This document shows, piece by piece, positions 1-4,674 of a DNA stretch of 5,203 bases. The notes beneath the pieces are model-generated. The model had not been told where the DNA came from. It saw only the letters and a list, made by a program, of their open reading frames with translations, and did no database searches. This stretch comes from Chloroflexota bacterium. GTDB lineage: Bacteria > Chloroflexota > Dehalococcoidia > SZUA-161. The stretch's first letter is position 1; every line of letters begins with the position of its first letter. The stretch spans positions 1-5,203 of the forward strand of contig DAOUTY010000137.1 of the NCBI GenBank assembly GCA_030668425.1, in the 5' to 3' direction. A program made the translations under genes and the position numbers.

Positions 1-2
1 AC

Positions 3-98
3 TGGGAGGGGAGGCCGCCGGGCGTAGATGAAAGCTCCATCATCGCCTCAAACGAGGCCATCCACGCCGATTTCCTGAACATTGTGCATGCCCGCTAG
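3..98 (+). CDS. C-terminal fragment of an unidentified protein (5' truncated by window edge)
   Basis: An open frame enters from the left edge (first full codon at base 3) and ends with TAG at 96-98, giving 31 residues. The last of these read ASNEAIHADFLNIVHAR. The composition is protein-like and no stop interrupts it, but a 31-codon stretch can be open by chance and I do not recognise the family. It is on the opposite strand to the main cluster and converges with it across the repeat-rich spacer. The gene would have to be read from the sequence to the left of this window. Confidence 0.4.
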   Translation, partial: WEGRPPGVDESSIIASNEAIHADFLNIVHAR

Positions 99-269
99 GA
101 GCACTCAATTCAGGCTGTCTAAAAAGGGTAGCGTTGTCACTCCTGTGGCAACCTATCCAGTAGCACATGCCCGGCCCAATATACAGAGCGGTGGGTTTCA
201 CTCAATTGTACCGAGCTTACTACCAATCTCCAAACACAAACACTACCCTGTCATTGCGAGCAAAAGAGT

Positions 270-291
270 GGGCGACCACATCGGGTCGCCC
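270..291. repeat. Inverted repeat, 8-bp arms
   Basis: The arms GGGCGACC (270-277) and GGTCGCCC (284-291) are perfect reverse complements around a 6-base loop ACATCG. It is followed by CCTACA, so the unit resembles the widespread intergenic motif GTAGGGGCGACC...GGTCGCCC. There is no T-run on either side, so it is a poor candidate for an intrinsic terminator. It is probably one copy of a dispersed palindromic repeat. Confidence 0.65.
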
Positions 292-330
292 CTACATGGC
301 GAGATAACCAGCGTCCGTGAAATAATCAGT

Positions 331-397
331 CCTCCCTCTATTGCGGCGGAGCTATCCACAATCCTCCCTCCCCTGGTGGGAGGGAGTTAGAGGGAGG
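331..397. repeat. Nested double inverted repeat of C/T- and G/A-rich arms
   Basis: The outer arms CCTCCCTCTA (331-340) and TAGAGGGAGG (388-397) are a perfect 10-bp inverted repeat. Inside it lies a second perfect 9-bp inverted repeat, CTCCCTCCC (364-372) and GGGAGGGAG (378-386), around the loop CTGGT. On the right side only one base separates the two stems; on the left 23 bases do. Transcribed RNA could form two stacked helices with a one-sided bulge. The unit resembles dispersed CTCCCTCCC-type repeats and lacks a T-run. Confidence 0.65.
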
Positions 398-406
398 GGG
401 AGCAAG

Positions 407-434
407 GTAGGGGCGTTAAATTGAACGCCCCTAC
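407..434. repeat. Perfect palindrome with 11-bp arms
   Basis: GTAGGGGCGTT (407-417) pairs with AACGCCCCTAC (424-434) around the 6-base loop AAATTG. It starts immediately downstream of the stop codon of the CooS-like remnant (435-437 on the minus strand), so a minus-strand transcript of the main cluster would run straight into it. The stem is strong and GC-rich but has no U-tract on either strand. It could stabilise a 3' end or act as a weak bidirectional pause, but it is more likely a dispersed intergenic repeat that landed there. Confidence 0.7.
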
Positions 435-575
435 TCAGATGCCCAGTTTCTTGCGGTTGCCCTCGATATGGGCCATGATGGCGTCCACTGCTTTAACCGC
501 GTCGGTCTCAACGTTTAGCAGGCCGCCGGTCACTCCCTGACAGTCTTCGGCCAGGAATTTGACCAGCTTCGGCGC
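435..575 (-). pseudogene. C-terminal remnant of an anaerobic CO dehydrogenase catalytic subunit (CooS-like)
   Basis: Reading leftward from 575 to the TGA at 437-435 gives about 46 residues. They contain KLVKFLAEDCQGVTGG, then VETDAVKAVDAI, and end AHIEGNRKKLGI. This fits the usual C-terminus of the Ni-Fe CO dehydrogenase CooS/AcsA family, where a GG, a VETDP-KAA stretch and a terminal HIE-KR-ALG are typical; full proteins have over 600 residues. An in-frame TGA lies at 578-576, directly before the homologous part, and there is no usable start with a ribosome site. The ferredoxin gene ends only 21 bases upstream. I infer that a deletion removed most of a CooS-like gene that once followed the ferredoxin. 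Family assignment rests on recall of the C-terminal pattern; an unrelated family is possible. Confidence 0.55.
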
Positions 576-596
576 TCACGCTCGTCGCACGGACTC

Positions 597-1373
597 TCAT
601 GACATCATGTCACCCCTGATGCCGACCATCACCTCCCTGAGGGGGATATCCCTGCCGCTCTCCTGTATCGCTTGCTTCGCCATATGAACCAGCCCCGAGC
701 AGCACGGCACCTCCATGTAGACTACACTGAGGCTCTTTACCTGTGACTGGCGCAGGATCTCGGTCAGCTTCCTCTGGTGCGCCTGGAAGTCATCCAGCTT
801 GGGGCAGGCTACCAGTAGAGCGTGATCCCTCAGGAAGTCGCGGTGAAAGCCAGCGTAGGCGAAGGGAACGCAGTCCGCAGCCAGCACCACATCGGCCCCC
901 TGAAGAAAGGGCGCAGTGGGAGGGACGAGTGTAAGCTGAACCGGCCAGTGACCGAGCATCGACGGCTGATGTGCTACATCAACTGGGGCAACCCCAACTC
1001 CCTCCTCCTTAATGAACCGGGCCACGTTAGCGGATTGGCACCCGGTAGGAGCTGCTTCCTTCTCAAACTGAGTGACCATAGTCGCCGGGCAGCCGCAGGG
1101 AAGCCTCTCCTCAGTTTGCTCCTTTTCCTGCAAGTAGTGCTTCACCGCCTCCTCGTCGAAATCCTCGGCTTCTCTCTCCTCGATTGTTATGGCTCCCTGA
1201 GGGCATTCACCGAGGCAAGCGCCGAGGCCATCGCAGTATGTCTCGCTGATGAGTTTCGCCTTGCCCTCAATGATCTGAAGCGCACCCTCAGCGCAGGCGG
1301 GGACGCAGACGCCGCAGCCGTTGCACTTCTCCTCATTGATTACGATAATCTTCCTAAACACCTTTGTTGTCAT
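597..1373 (-). CDS. 4Fe-4S ferredoxin with Cys-rich C-terminal domain
   Basis: Predicted cytosolic electron-transfer protein of 258 residues. Residues 17-27 hold a classical cluster motif C17xxC20xxC23xxxC27. A second motif at 47-58 reads CDGLGACLGECP, giving C47-x5-C53-x3-C57-P, so the middle cysteine of a normal second [4Fe-4S] site is absent. Further cysteines occur at 93 and 95 (CGCP), 112, 168, 190 (VACPKLDD) and 224-225 (VPCCSG), suggesting that the C-terminal half also binds metal or is redox active. I recognise this as a family of ferredoxin-like proteins common in strict anaerobes, without an established reaction. I chose ATG 1373 because GGAGGTG (1384-1378) lies six bases from the core; an ATG 54 bases further upstream lies inside the cupin gene and would add an unlikely 18-residue leader. 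It follows the cupin by 13 bases and is the last intact gene of the cluster. Confidence 0.85.
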   Translation of the reverse strand: MTTKVFRKIIVINEEKCNGCGVCVPACAEGALQIIEGKAKLISETYCDGLGACLGECPQGAITIEEREAEDFDEEAVKHYLQEKEQTEERLPCGCPATMVTQFEKEAAPTGCQSANVARFIKEEGVGVAPVDVAHQPSMLGHWPVQLTLVPPTAPFLQGADVVLAADCVPFAYAGFHRDFLRDHALLVACPKLDDFQAHQRKLTEILRQSQVKSLSVVYMEVPCCSGLVHMAKQAIQESGRDIPLREVMVGIRGDMMS

Positions 1374-1377
1374 AGCA

Positions 1378-1384
1378 CACCTCC
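1378..1384 (-). promoter_or_regulatory. Shine-Dalgarno site fixing the ferredoxin start
   Basis: GGAGGTG on the minus strand, six bases from its GGAGG core to ATG 1373. It overlaps the spacer after the cupin stop and decides for the 258-residue form over the longer open frame from 1427. Confidence 0.75.
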
Positions 1385-1386
1385 GC

Positions 1387-1692
1387 TCAATTCTTAGTGA
1401 TCGCAATCCCCAGTATCCTGACCCCATTTCTGCTCTTCATTGATATAGTTGCTGGTCCGGTAATAAGACACTGGCCCTCTTCAAGAGTCACCTTTTCTTG
1501 ATCGACCTTTACTTCCGCCGCTCCCTCAATAACATAGAACACAACATGGGATTTCATTTCACAAAACGGGATCTCTCCACCGGGCGCAAGCTCTGTAATC
1601 CTCGCTTTAAACTCGTTTGTTTCGTAGAACACATTTCTTTCTCTTTCCTCATACGGAAATGCCTTCATCTTCTTGAGATCAAACACTTGCAC
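1387..1692 (-). CDS. Small cupin-domain protein
   Basis: The 101-residue protein has the shape of a single-domain cupin. Residues 30-48 (ITELAPGGEIPFCEMKSHV) form the first conserved motif, followed by the turn VIEGAAEVKV (54-63), the EEGQCLITGP segment (71-80) and closing strands to ILGIAITKN. Most of the canonical metal-binding histidines are missing (one His, at 49, plus Glu46), so it may bind a ligand rather than act as a metallo-enzyme. The start is GTG 1692, supported by AGGAGG (1706-1701) at eight bases. It overlaps the end of the upstream permease by 14 bases, so the ribosome site lies inside that gene and translation is probably coupled. Stand-alone cupins often sense or bind small molecules; the role here is not determinable. 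Confidence 0.8.
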   Translation of the reverse strand: MQVFDLKKMKAFPYEERERNVFYETNEFKARITELAPGGEIPFCEMKSHVVFYVIEGAAEVKVDQEKVTLEEGQCLITGPATISMKSRNGVRILGIAITKN

Positions 1693-2251
1693 CGCTCTTA
1701 CCTCCTACAAATTTGGTCTCCTTCTTATCACCTCGCTCAATCACTCGCTCTATGAACAATCCCATGATGGTCACAAATATAATCGTTAAGACAAGTCTTA
1801 GTGCCATAAATTCAAGCCCGAGGAATTGAAGTTCCACCAGCTCTTGAGGGAGCTTAATGCAAGCCCATGCCGAAAGGAAAACAATGATGTTGGCAATTCG
1901 GGCGCCTTTTTTTATCAAGGCTGCAGCAATAGGAAAAGCAATATACAACGGGCCCATGGGCAACGCACCTATGAATACGGACAGCAGAATCCCTTTTATT
2001 CCCGAAGTTTTGCCCAAATACTTCATAACGGTTTCTCCAGACACCCACACCGCAAAAAAACCCATTATCACCATGACAGCAGGCAATATTAGCATCATTT
2101 CAGTGAAATATTCCCATGACACAGTCGTTACTGTATCTAATCTATCTGGAAAAACCAGTAAAATGGCCACTGTAATAATCAGGGCTATTCCCAATAATGC
2201 ATAATCCCTTATCATTGCTTTTCTTTGCTTCTGTTTCATATCCTCTTTCAT
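1679..2251 (-). CDS. Half-size permease, second of a pair (ArsP_1/DUF318-like)
   Basis: The 190-residue integral membrane protein has hydrophobic segments at about 16-34, 51-73, 86-113, 118-133 and 147-169, with a charged tail (170-182). The central segment GALPMGPLYIAFPIAAALIK (95-114) matches the Gly/Pro-rich core of the predicted permease family that includes ArsP and YraQ. Those proteins are usually 300 or more residues with two such repeats; this one has a single repeat. The upstream gene carries the partner repeat, so the two probably assemble into one transporter. It begins with ATG 2251, overlapping the TGA of the partner by four bases (ATGA), with AGGGG seven bases upstream. The Cys residues used by ArsP for arsenicals are not seen in the core, so the substrate is unknown. 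Confidence 0.8.
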   Translation of the reverse strand: MKEDMKQKQRKAMIRDYALLGIALIITVAILLVFPDRLDTVTTVSWEYFTEMMLILPAVMVIMGFFAVWVSGETVMKYLGKTSGIKGILLSVFIGALPMGPLYIAFPIAAALIKKGARIANIIVFLSAWACIKLPQELVELQFLGLEFMALRLVLTIIFVTIMGLFIERVIERGDKKETKFVGGKSGASV

Positions 2252-2730
2252 AGAATTACCCCTATGATAAGAGCAATCGCAATCGCAATGACGAAACTCA
2301 GGCCGTTCCTGAGAAGAGCCATTTTCTTGCCCAGTTCCTTTATCTCCAGAGGCAGCGTAACTGTTCCAATCATGGTTAATGTAGTAATGAAAGCAGCAGT
2401 TGCGGCAACTGACGCTCCACTCTTAAGAATCGACGCCGCCAAAGGGAATGAAAGCAAAGCAGGGATATGCAAGACCGCGCCCAATAATCCCACGAGGAGA
2501 ACTCCGACAAACCCTGATTGCTCACCCACGAACCTTGATATTTCACTCGGGGGCACGAAGGTCAAAAGCAACCCTATAAGTATTATGATGATAAGGACGG
2601 TAGGCAGAATACGAAAGAAAGATCTTGCCGCTATTTTTAGTGACTGCTTCGTTTTCGCTCTGTCCTTGGAAAGAGCAAATACAAGACAGCCGCCAGCTAA
2701 AACATTTATGACAATGGCTGTTGAACTCAT
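2248..2730 (-). CDS. Half-size permease, first of a pair (ArsP_1/DUF318-like)
   Basis: The 160-residue membrane protein has hydrophobic segments at about 4-20, 39-59, 73-100, 108-126 and 139-159. Its core, GLLGAVLHIPALLSFPLAAS (81-100), aligns without gaps with the core of the following gene. Shared positions include ILP at the start of the second helix, a G..G(I/F)xG(I/V)LL turn, GA, P, FP(I/L)AA and KxGA. The genes are therefore paralogous halves of one permease type. A single ancestral full-length gene that split, or a duplication, would explain this. ATG 2730 is the first start, but no good Shine-Dalgarno site precedes it (AAGG lies some 15 bases away); it follows the polyferredoxin gene by 32 bases, so its translation may rely on the upstream ribosome. 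Transported substrate unknown. Confidence 0.8.
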   Translation of the reverse strand: MSSTAIVINVLAGGCLVFALSKDRAKTKQSLKIAARSFFRILPTVLIIIILIGLLLTFVPPSEISRFVGEQSGFVGVLLVGLLGAVLHIPALLSFPLAASILKSGASVAATAAFITTLTMIGTVTLPLEIKELGKKMALLRNGLSFVIAIAIALIIGVIL

Positions 2731-2762
2731 TTTTCACACACTGCGCCTTACTCAGACCGTTT

Positions 2763-3554
2763 TTATGCTTTTTGCTGCACGCTTACTTCCTTGCCCGTGT
2801 AATCAATACCATCTACAGGACATACGTACTTACATCTATTGCACAGATAACACTCCTGCTTCAGGTCTGTTCTCCCCGCCTCATTGGTGGGGCAGACTTC
2901 CCCGCACTTCTTGCAATCGATGCAGTTTTCATTACGCCGTAGCTTGAACCGGCTTTTAATAGCAGCCAGTGACAGTAATACTCCGTACGGGCAGAGGAAT
3001 CGGCAGAAAGGCCTGTAAAGAAAGGGCGAGATAATCAACAACGCTAAAAAGACGTAGAAGAACGCAGAACTGACATCCAGATAGAAGAAATCTCGAACTC
3101 CGAGGTATTTCAGTAATCCTACAGAGGATACCAGCGCGACTACTATGAAGGCGACGAAGAAGACGAAACGAAAGGCAACAGGAAATACTTTGTTTTTGAT
3201 TCTAACTTTCTTTGTCGGTATATGGTAAATCAGTTCTTGCAGTGTTCCGATGGGACACACATAGCCACAGAAAGCCTTCCCGAACATAAAAGCGAGGACT
3301 ACGAAGGCAACCAGAACCACTACGGCGAGCGCTACCGGCGCCCCCAGTTGTTTGGTGTTCCCCAGGATAATGGTCTGAAATTGATACGGCAGCATCGGTG
3401 CAAAAACCAGAAATCCGAAAAGCGTAGAAACGACCAGGAATACGTATCCAACCCGCTTGTTGAACTTGCCCCTGCGTAACAGGACAACGATCATGAGGGT
3501 CGCGATTATGGCGTAAGCCATTCCCACCACCATCGGTATACTATCAATAACCAT
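2763..3554 (-). CDS. NapH/NosR/CcoG-like membrane polyferredoxin
   Basis: The 263-residue protein is predicted to pass electrons through the cytoplasmic membrane. Hydrophobic segments lie at about 5-26, 36-55, 73-94, 127-147 and 160-180. Two CxxxCP motifs follow membrane segments, C96GYVC100P and C184RFLC188P, the hallmark of the NapH/NosR/RdxA group. The C-terminus has two [4Fe-4S] binding motifs: C211xxC214xxC217xxxC221P and C235xxC238xxC241xxxC245P. NapH is about this size. No NapG, nap reductase or nos gene is in view, so the partner is unknown; the nearby cytosolic ferredoxin and permease pair are candidates. I chose ATG 3554 because GAGGTGA (3567-3561) lies six bases upstream; an in-frame TTG at 3560 would sit directly on that site. 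It lies 78 bases after the YgbA-like gene and 32 before the permeases. Confidence 0.88.
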   Translation of the reverse strand: MVIDSIPMVVGMAYAIIATLMIVVLLRRGKFNKRVGYVFLVVSTLFGFLVFAPMLPYQFQTIILGNTKQLGAPVALAVVVLVAFVVLAFMFGKAFCGYVCPIGTLQELIYHIPTKKVRIKNKVFPVAFRFVFFVAFIVVALVSSVGLLKYLGVRDFFYLDVSSAFFYVFLALLIISPFLYRPFCRFLCPYGVLLSLAAIKSRFKLRRNENCIDCKKCGEVCPTNEAGRTDLKQECYLCNRCKYVCPVDGIDYTGKEVSVQQKA

Positions 3555-3560
3555 TTTCAA

Positions 3561-3567
3561 TCACCTC
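3561..3567 (-). promoter_or_regulatory. Shine-Dalgarno site fixing the polyferredoxin start
   Basis: GAGGTGA on the minus strand, six bases from ATG 3554. It abuts the alternative TTG at 3560 with no spacing, which rules that start out in practice. Confidence 0.7.
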
Positions 3568-3632
3568 ATCATCCTTCGGCTTCTCAGATTGACACCTTCT
3601 CGCGGCACTCGTAGAAACCGCTTCCACTGATC

Positions 3633-4007
3633 TCAGCTCAGGTAGTGAGCCAGCAAATCCAGACGGCCGCGTTTCATCAGGTACGGGCCAGAGAACCGCA
3701 TAACCTCTCGAATCCTCTCCCTATAGTCCGGCGCATAGCAGTGAGTTTCACATTTCCTGCACGCTGGCTTGGGATCATATGGGCACAGGAGCAACTTCGC
3801 TATGCCATGGTGCAGCAGCTTGCTGCAATCCCCGCACAGCACAATTTCCTTATTTTCCAGAACACTCTTCAACTTGTCGTCGTTAATCGAGAAAACCTTG
3901 CTGTCCTCCGCCTTGTGTTGTTCCCGGCAGTAGACGGCGATAAACTCGCTCAATACCCTTATGTCCTTCCTTTTCTTGTCATTTAACCTTTCAAATATGC
4001 TGGCCAT
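3633..4007 (-). CDS. YgbA-family 'nitrous oxide-stimulated promoter' protein
   Basis: The 124-residue soluble protein matches the pattern of the YgbA family. An N-terminal basic helix (KRKDIRVLSEFIAVYCREQH, 12-31) is followed by a cysteine set at 58 and 61 (CGDC), 75 (LCPYD), 83, 86 and 90 (CRKCETHC), then YAPDYRERIREVMRFSGP (91-108). The Cys pattern suggests a bound metal, zinc or iron-sulfur. E. coli ygbA is known as a member of the NO-responsive NsrR regulon; the biochemical role of the family is unknown to me. ATG 4007 is preceded by purine-rich AAGGTAGGGAAGGG. It starts 26 bases after the 57-residue gene, so they are co-transcribed. This gene gives the best functional hint for the cluster: a nitrosative or redox stress response. 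Confidence 0.85.
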   Translation of the reverse strand: MASIFERLNDKKRKDIRVLSEFIAVYCREQHKAEDSKVFSINDDKLKSVLENKEIVLCGDCSKLLHHGIAKLLLCPYDPKPACRKCETHCYAPDYRERIREVMRFSGPYLMKRGRLDLLAHYLS

Positions 4008-4033
4008 CCCTTCCCTACCTTCCGATTAAGACC

Positions 4034-4207
4034 TTACGGGAAGCAACCCAACTGGCAGGTGCATATCTTGATACTCAGCCTGTTCGCCGTGTCGCCCACC
4101 TCCTTCGGGGCGACTTTGAACTTCTTCGCTATCCTGAACGCCTGGGCGCAGGGCAGCCTGCCGTTGACCAGGGATGCCTGCACCTCTTCCTCCATTGTCT
4201 TATCCAT
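4034..4207 (-). CDS. 57-residue conserved-type small protein with C-terminal CxCQLGCF motif
   Basis: A short frame starting ATG 4207 and ending TAA 4036-4034 gives 57 residues. It is preceded by GGAGGA (4216-4211) three bases from the start, a strong but closely spaced ribosome site. The middle, LPCAQAFRIAKKFKVAPKEV (18-37), looks like a helix-turn-helix fold: 'AFRIAKKF' helix, 'KVAP' turn, 'EVGDTANRL' helix. The protein ends IKICTCQLGCFP with cysteines 49, 51 and 55, plus Cys20. I recall similar small proteins with LPCA...GIKI-CQLGCF in anaerobic bacteria and archaea, function unknown. A small DNA-binding or metal-binding regulator is possible but is an inference. It sits 26 bases ahead of the YgbA-like gene and 141 bases after the zinc-ribbon gene. 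Confidence 0.75.
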   Translation of the reverse strand: MDKTMEEEVQASLVNGRLPCAQAFRIAKKFKVAPKEVGDTANRLSIKICTCQLGCFP

Positions 4208-4294
4208 TTGTCCTCCATTCTAGCTCCCGCGAGTTTCGGCCGCTGTGCCCGCATGCTGGTCGCCTCGCACAGCCCCAACATGAGCTTCTCAAGT

Positions 4295-4323
4295 ACTCTA
4301 TTGTGACCTCATGGCTCTGTCAA
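4295..4323 (-). promoter_or_regulatory. Possible internal sigma-70-type promoter
   Basis: On the minus strand TTGACA (4323-4318), a perfect -35 hexamer, is followed after exactly 17 bases by TAGAGT (4300-4295), which matches four of six -10 positions. It lies in the 141-base gap after the zinc-ribbon gene and would give a leader of roughly 80 bases before the 57-residue gene. It could supply basal expression of the downstream genes independent of the upstream operator. The gap holds no other recognisable gene. Confidence 0.4.
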
Positions 4324-4348
4324 CACAATCCTTATGTCAAGTTAGCGG

Positions 4349-4579
4349 TTACACGCAGCCCTTCAGCTGCTTCCACCTCTCCTCTCCCAGGCACTGGCGG
4401 GCTGATGCACACCAGTCAATGCATGAGGGCAGCTTCTCTTTATAGATCCACTCGCCGCACTCGTGGCACTTCACCCTGGTCTCGTTGGAGAAGATCTCCT
4501 CTTCGGCACCGCAGTTCGGGCACTTGTAGAGCTCCACCCGCAGCCATCTGTTATCTTGACCGGGACATCGAATACTCAT
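4349..4579 (-). CDS. Small zinc-ribbon-like Cys-rich protein
   Basis: The 76-residue protein has CPNC (20-23) and CHEC (38-41) knuckles spaced as in a zinc ribbon, with the intervening GAEEEIFSNETRVK as the ribbon loop. A distal Cys cluster follows: C53IDWC57 and C63, with CASARQCLGEE, and single Cys at 5 and 75. I recall related small proteins in anaerobes with the same ribbon plus a C-x3-C-x5-C tail, function unknown; the tail could bind a second metal. I chose ATG 4579 because GGAGGTGA (4592-4585) lies five bases upstream; the GTG at 4588 is part of that ribosome site. It is the first gene of the minus-strand series, about 80 bases from the FNR-type operator. Confidence 0.75.
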   Translation of the reverse strand: MSIRCPGQDNRWLRVELYKCPNCGAEEEIFSNETRVKCHECGEWIYKEKLPSCIDWCASARQCLGEERWKQLKGCV

Positions 4580-4584
4580 CCTGC

Positions 4585-4592
4585 TCACCTCC
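4585..4592 (-). promoter_or_regulatory. Shine-Dalgarno site fixing the zinc-ribbon start
   Basis: GGAGGTGA on the minus strand, a near-perfect anti-16S match, five bases from ATG 4579. It includes the upstream in-frame GTG (4588-4586), which therefore cannot be the start. Confidence 0.75.
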
Positions 4593-4632
4593 CAGATCGA
4601 AAGACGCTAAGTTTTATCGCCTTACAAGAACC

Positions 4633-4638
4633 ATGATA
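4633..4638 (-). promoter_or_regulatory. -10 hexamer TATCAT of the likely operon promoter
   Basis: TATCAT on the minus strand differs from TATAAT at one position. It predicts transcription start near 4626 and a leader of about 47 bases to the zinc-ribbon start. No -35 hexamer is seen at 17 bases; instead the FNR-type palindrome occupies that place, as in activator-dependent promoters. Confidence 0.5.
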
Positions 4639-4660
4639 AAGCAGGGGTACGCTGTTTACC

Positions 4661-4674
4661 ATGATTTGAATCAT
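4661..4674. promoter_or_regulatory. FNR/CRP-family operator palindrome
   Basis: ATGATTTGAATCAT is a perfect 6-bp-arm palindrome around TG. It keeps the TGAT-N4-ATCA core of the FNR/DNR consensus TTGAT-N4-ATCAA and deviates only at the two outermost bases. It lies midway in the divergent spacer between the zinc-ribbon gene (minus) and the lipoprotein gene (plus). Its centre (4667.5) is 41.5 bases from the start predicted by the TATCAT box, the classic class II activator position. The regulator itself is not in the window. Confidence 0.6.

Larger units (their letters stand above)
99..434. other. Gene-free spacer made of short dispersed-type repeats
   Basis: About 336 bases between the left-hand plus-strand fragment and the CooS-like remnant. 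No reading frame here has a Shine-Dalgarno site or a protein-like product; a plus-strand open frame at 82-390 simply reads through the repeats. The stretch strings together several units that resemble known classes of intergenic repeat: GTCACTCCTG (136-145), TGTCATTGCGAG (249-260), an 8-bp-arm palindrome (270-291), a nested hairpin (331-397) and an 11-bp-arm palindrome (407-434). Such units are familiar from intergenic regions of several anaerobic bacteria, but their copy number here cannot be judged from one window. Confidence 0.6.

Noticed and set aside
82..390. Plus-strand open frame of 102 codons
   Set aside because: It runs through the palindromic repeats, has no ribosome site and its product shows low-complexity repeat translation rather than a protein-like pattern.
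407..434. Intrinsic terminator for the minus-strand cluster
   Set aside because: The stem is strong but neither strand has a following T-run, so it is recorded as a repeat rather than a terminator.
99..434. CRISPR array
   Set aside because: The repeats are different from one another, palindromic and not regularly spaced; there are no cas genes nearby.
822..1397. Plus-strand open frame of 191 codons opposite the ferredoxin gene
   Set aside because: It is the antisense of a clear Fe-S protein with cysteine motifs and a good start; the product has no recognisable domain and no ribosome site.
2225..2947. Plus-strand open frame of 240 codons across permease 1 start, permease 2 and the polyferredoxin end
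   Set aside because: It spans the junctions of two well-supported minus-strand genes, which a real gene would be unlikely to do, and has no domain signature.
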